Part shown: positions 60,814 to 64,000 of the stretch, in pieces
Layout: each line of letters starts with the position of its first letter
How positions within the stretch are numbered: position 1 is the stretch's first letter
Assembly (NCBI GenBank): GCA_046233135.1
Contig: JBJXHN010000011.1
Location: forward strand, 62,001-126,000
Reading direction: 5' to 3'
Origin: JBJXHN01 sp046233135
GTDB taxonomy: Bacteria; Pseudomonadota; Alphaproteobacteria; Rhodospirillales; Rhodospirillaceae
DNA: 64,000 nucleotides
Position numbers and translations under genes: made by a program
Notes under the pieces: model-generated
The model's input: only the letters and a program-made list of their open reading frames with translations
Database searches by the model: none
What the model was told of the DNA's origin: nothing

Positions 60814-61094
60814 TGGCGGGCGGCCTCGAACAGCTCGACGCGGTGCCAGGATTTTCGATCCCGGCCCATCGGGCGCTGACCGAGCATATCCTGCTCGGCG
60901 GCGCACCGCGCTCCATCGCCATTGTCAACGGCACGCTTGCCGGGGCCGTCGGCCTCGGCCTTCGTCTCTGGCTGGTTGGTATCGCCATCTGGGCGGTCGG
61001 ACACTTCCTCGCGGTATGGGCAGCCAAACGCGATCCGCTCTTCGTCGAGGTCGGGCGCAGGCATCTGCGAATCCCCGGTCATCTGTCGGTGTGA
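60813..61094 (+). CDS. trbD: TrbD
   Basis: A 93-residue protein: AIVNGTLAGAVGLGLRLWLVGIAIWAVGHFLAVWAAKRDPLFVEVGRRHL is the VirB3/TrbD pattern with two helices in the inner membrane. TrbD assists pilus assembly together with TrbE. The start is a TGATG overlap with the trbC stop. Confidence 0.92.
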   Translation: MAGGLEQLDAVPGFSIPAHRALTEHILLGGAPRSIAIVNGTLAGAVGLGLRLWLVGIAIWAVGHFLAVWAAKRDPLFVEVGRRHLRIPGHLSV

Positions 61095-61104
61095 GGGTGC
61101 GCGC

Positions 61105-63561
61105 ATGATGAACCTCACTGAATATCGCCGTACCTCTGCTCGCCTTTCCGACTATCTGCCATGGGCAGCTCTGGTCGGCCCCGGCATTGTGCTGAACAAG
61201 GATGGCAGTTTTCAGAGGACCGCGAAGTTTCGCGGGCCGGATCTGGATTCTGCTGTCGCCGCCGAACTGGTTGCTGTTGCCGGTCGTATCAACAACGCCG
61301 TGCGCCGTCTTGGCTCCGGCTGGTCGATCTTCGTCGAGGCGCAACGCTCCGAGGCCGCAACCTATCCCGACAGTAGGTTTCCAGATGCGGCTTCCGCACT
61401 GGTCGATGCGGAGCGCAAGGCTGGGTTCGAGGAAGCAGGCACGCATTTCGTGTCGGGCTATTTCCTGACCTTCCTCTGGCTTCCGCCCGCCGAAGATGCC
61501 GCCCGTGCCGAAACCTGGCTCTATGAGGGCCGCGAACAATCCGGCGTCAATCCATGGGAGTTGATGCGTGGTTTCATCGACCGCACTGACCGCGTACTGG
61601 CGCTGCTCGACGGCTTCATGCCAGAATGCCGCTGGCTCGATGATGCTGGCACGCTCACCTATCTCCATTCCGCGATTTCCACCAATCGTCATCGCGTGCG
61701 CGTGCCCGAAGTGCCCATGCACCTCGATGCGCTGCTGGCCGACCAGCCCCTGACCGGCGGACTTGAGCCGCGCCTGGGCGATCAGCATCTGCGGATCCTG
61801 ACCATTATCGGCTTCCCGACCGCGACCACGCCTGGCTTGCTCGACGAGATGAACCGGCTCGCGTTCCCGTATCGCTGGTCCACCCGCGCCATCCTGATGG
61901 ACAAGACGGACGCGACGAAGCTCCTCACCAAAATCCGCCGCCAGTGGTTCGCCAAGCGCAAATCCATCGCCGCGATCCTCAAGGAGGTGATGACCAACGA
62001 GCAATCGGCGCTTGTGGACACCGATGCGTCCAACAAGGCGCTCGATGCCGACATGGCCTTGCAGGAACTGGGCGCTGACGTCGCTGGCATGGCCTATGTC
62101 ACCGCCACCGTCGCCGTGTGGGATGCCGATCCGCGGATCGCCGACGAAAAGCTGCGTCTGGTCGAGAAGATCATTCAGGGCCGTGACTTCACGGCCATGC
62201 CCGAAACCGTCAACGCCGTCGATGCCTGGCTCGGCTCGATCCCCGGACATGCCTACGCCAATGTCCGGCAGCCGCCAATCTCGACGCTCAACCTTGCCCA
62301 CATGATCCCGCTTTCGGCCGTGTGGGCGGGGCCGGAACGGAACGAACACCTCGGAGCGCCCCCCTTGCTTTACGGCAAGACCGAAGGTTCGACGCCGTTC
62401 CGGCTTTCCCTTCATGTCGGCGACGTGGGCCATACCCTCGTCGTCGGCCCGACCGGCGCAGGCAAGTCCGTGCTGCTGGCGCTGATGGCACTGCAATTCC
62501 GCCGCTATGAACGCAGCCAGATCTTCGCCTTCGATTTCGGGGGATCGATCCGGGCATCCGCGCTCGCCATGGGCGGCGATTGGCATGACCTCGGCGGCGG
62601 GTTGACCGAGGGATCGGAGGTTTCCGTCTCCCTGCAACCGCTCGCGCGAATTGATGATGCTTATGAGCGGTCATGGGCCGCTGACTGGATCGCTGCGATC
62701 CTGATGCGTGAGGGCATGACCATCACGCCGGAGGTGAAGGAGCATATCTGGACGGCGCTGACCTCTCTGGCATCTGCACCCGTCAGCGAGCACACCATCA
62801 CCGGCCTCGCGGTCCTGCTGCAATCCAATGACCTCAAGCAGGCGCTGCGACCCTATTGCATTGGTGGCGCCTATGGCCGGTTGCTCGATGCGGAGACCGA
62901 ACAACTCGGCTCAGCGGATGTGCAGGCGTTCGAGATCGAGGGACTGGTCGGAACTGGCGCGGCCCCGGCCGTGCTCGCCTACCTGTTCCATCGCATCGGC
63001 GACCGGCTCGACGGGCGGCCGACTTTGCTTATCATCGACGAAGGTTGGCTGGCGCTGGATGACGAAGGGTTCGCCAACCAGCTGCGCGAATGGCTGAAGA
63101 CGCTCAGGAAGAAGAACGCCAGCGTCATCTTCGCCACGCAGTCGCTCTCGGACATCGACGGCAGCAATATCGCGCCTGCCATCATCGAAAGCTGCCCGAC
63201 ACGACTGCTGCTGCCGAACGAACGCGCGATCGAGCCGCAGATCACTGCGATCTATCGGCGGTTCGGCCTCAATGACCGGCAGATCGAGATCCTGGCGCGG
63301 GCAACGCCCAAGCGGGACTATTACTGCCAGTCGCGGCGCGGCAACCGCCTGTTTGAGCTGGGCCTGTCCGAAGTTGGCCTCGCGCTCTGCGCCGCATCAT
63401 CCAAAACCGATCAGACCTGCATCGCCGATCTTGTCGCCGAGCATGGGCAGGAGGGCTTCCTCGCCGCCTGGCTGCGCGAGCGCGGCGTCGAATGGGCGGC
63501 GGAGCTGATCCCCGATCTCACCAATCTCATCCCCCAAACTGAGAAGGAGTCCCAATCATGA
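61105..63561 (+). CDS. trbE: TrbE, VirB4-type ATPase
   Basis: An 818-residue protein: N-terminal VirB4 domain (LSDYLPWAALVGPGIVLNKDGSFQRTAKFRGPDLDS), Walker A VGPTGAGKS (about 448-456), Walker B TLLIIDEGWLALD (about 638-650), and the ATQSLSDIDGS region. It energises assembly and transport in the Trb system. ATG 61105 is used; a second ATG follows at 61108. It overlaps trbJ by 4 bp. Confidence 0.94.
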   Translation: MMNLTEYRRTSARLSDYLPWAALVGPGIVLNKDGSFQRTAKFRGPDLDSAVAAELVAVAGRINNAVRRLGSGWSIFVEAQRSEAATYPDSRFPDAASALVDAERKAGFEEAGTHFVSGYFLTFLWLPPAEDAARAETWLYEGREQSGVNPWELMRGFIDRTDRVLALLDGFMPECRWLDDAGTLTYLHSAISTNRHRVRVPEVPMHLDALLADQPLTGGLEPRLGDQHLRILTIIGFPTATTPGLLDEMNRLAFPYRWSTRAILMDKTDATKLLTKIRRQWFAKRKSIAAILKEVMTNEQSALVDTDASNKALDADMALQELGADVAGMAYVTATVAVWDADPRIADEKLRLVEKIIQGRDFTAMPETVNAVDAWLGSIPGHAYANVRQPPISTLNLAHMIPLSAVWAGPERNEHLGAPPLLYGKTEGSTPFRLSLHVGDVGHTLVVGPTGAGKSVLLALMALQFRRYERSQIFAFDFGGSIRASALAMGGDWHDLGGGLTEGSEVSVSLQPLARIDDAYERSWAADWIAAILMREGMTITPEVKEHIWTALTSLASAPVSEHTITGLAVLLQSNDLKQALRPYCIGGAYGRLLDAETEQLGSADVQAFEIEGLVGTGAAPAVLAYLFHRIGDRLDGRPTLLIIDEGWLALDDEGFANQLREWLKTLRKKNASVIFATQSLSDIDGSNIAPAIIESCPTRLLLPNERAIEPQITAIYRRFGLNDRQIEILARATPKRDYYCQSRRGNRLFELGLSEVGLALCAASSKTDQTCIADLVAEHGQEGFLAAWLRERGVEWAAELIPDLTNLIPQTEKESQS

Positions 63562-64000
63562 CCATCTACCGTTCCCGTTCTCGCGCCATGTTCATGGCTG
63601 CGACCATTCTGGCCGCGCCGCTTGCGCTCTCGCCCATGCTGACCAGTCCTGCCCATGCCCAGTTCGGCTTCGGCCGCATCGTCTATGACCCGACCAACTA
63701 CGCCCAGAACCTGCTCACTGCCGCGCGCACGCTTGAGCAGATCAACCATCAGATCACCTCGCTTCAGAACGAAGCGCAGATGCTCATCAATCAGGCGCGT
63801 AACCTGACCAGCCTGCCATATTCCTCGCTCCAGACCTTGCAGCAGAACGTCCAGCGCACCCAGCAGCTTCTGGCCCAGGCTCAGAACATCGCCTTCGACG
63901 TGCAGAACGTCGATCAGATGTTCCAACAGAAATACGGCAATGTCTCGCTCTCTGCCACCGACACCCAGCTTGTCGAAGATGCCCGTTCGCGCTGGCAGAA
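63558..64000 (+). CDS. trbJ: TrbJ, truncated by the window edge
   Basis: About 147 residues are visible. A signal peptide (FMAATILAAPLALSPMLTSPAHAQ) is followed by FGFGRIVYDPTNYAQNLLTAARTLEQINHQITSLQNEAQMLINQARNL, the VirB5/TrbJ pattern with coiled-coil. TrbJ is a periplasmic minor pilus part. The 3' end and the rest of the trb operon lie outside. Confidence 0.92.
   Translation, partial: MTIYRSRSRAMFMAATILAAPLALSPMLTSPAHAQFGFGRIVYDPTNYAQNLLTAARTLEQINHQITSLQNEAQMLINQARNLTSLPYSSLQTLQQNVQRTQQLLAQAQNIAFDVQNVDQMFQQKYGNVSLSATDTQLVEDARSRWQ

Larger units (their letters stand above)
3770..64000. mobile_element. Integrative and conjugative element, Trb-type, right end outside window
   Basis: From the tRNA-fMet core rightwards lie a serine recombinase, ArdC, ParA/ParB, RepA, relaxase, TraF peptidase, transglycosylase, TraG and TrbB-TrbE plus the start of TrbJ. 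This is the backbone of alphaproteobacterial ICEs with P-type secretion systems. Cargo occupies two places: a defence island at 6.1-16.0 kb, and a redox/NO island at 42.2-55.5 kb next to an IS5-type element. The remaining trb genes (trbL, F, G, I) and the right attachment site should lie past 64 kb. Confidence 0.85.

Noticed and set aside
60925..62637. 570-codon minus-strand frame opposite trbE
   Set aside because: Antisense shadow of trbE, which carries the VirB4 motifs.

Overview
The window looks like high-GC alphaproteobacterial DNA, and nearly all of it (about 3.77 kb to the right edge) is one integrative and conjugative element (ICE). The assignment rests on the P-type Trb conjugation genes, the DUF736/DUF2840/DUF2285/DUF2958 backbone families, an RNA fragment matching the 3' half of an alphaproteobacterial initiator tRNA, and NsrR-type control of nitric-oxide genes. 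The exact host genus cannot be read from the sequence.

Layout. (1) 1-3768: a truncated membrane PAS sensor gene, an IS3-family remnant and a P4-type tyrosine integrase, probably a second element. (2) 3770-3814: the 3' half of a tRNA-fMet gene, an attachment-site core without its 5' half. The stop codon and last residues of a large serine recombinase are written in antisense in this tRNA fragment. A small Phd-type repressor gene with a 17-bp palindromic operator lies just upstream of the recombinase. (3) 6.1-16.0 kb: a leftward defence island: McrB-McrC (type IV restriction), Gabija (GajA OLD nuclease + GajB helicase), then a TauD-like dioxygenase overlapping a HEPN/zinc-ribbon protein, then an HNH protein. 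The TauD-HEPN pair is the best candidate for an undescribed system. (4) 16.2-29.5 kb: ICE housekeeping genes reading right: ArdC-like antirestriction protein, DUF2958, a ParB-like protein, several small unknown genes, a 1440-residue methyltransferase/Strawberry-notch helicase, a Toprim protein and a DUF2493 protein. Several of these genes carry repeated, apparently structured 5' leaders. (5) 29.6-32.4 kb: a membrane protein whose 3' end is duplicated around an inserted DUF3800 gene, then DUF736. (6) 32.9-41.2 kb: regulators (one frameshifted in a G6 run), a pseudoknot-like RNA candidate, excisionase-type HTH, RepA with what looks like an origin inside its 3' end, ParA, a ribbon-helix-helix protein, DUF2840, TraF-type peptidase, a second DUF736 gene, lytic transglycosylase and the relaxase. 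(7) 41.36-42.2 kb: an IS5-family insertion sequence. (8) 42.2-55.5 kb: metabolic cargo for nitric-oxide and redox stress: DJ-1-like protein, AhpD-like protein, DoxX, NsrR, truncated haemoglobin, flavohaemoglobin, acetyltransferase, azoreductase, ETF-quinone oxidoreductase, an amine-oxidase-like flavoprotein, a second Rrf2 regulator, an NDH-2-like flavoprotein, a MocR regulator and a multi-His membrane protein. (9) 55.8 kb to the end: LysR regulator, then traG, a CopG-like gene, trbB-C-D-E and the start of trbJ.

How it works together. The recombinase(s), ParA/ParB and RepA/oriV would let the element excise, replicate and be kept. The relaxase, TraF, transglycosylase and Trb apparatus would transfer it. 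ArdC would protect incoming DNA, and the defence island would protect the new host. The cargo would let the host detoxify NO and route electrons into the quinone pool. Functions are read from motifs and remembered families; no database search was run.
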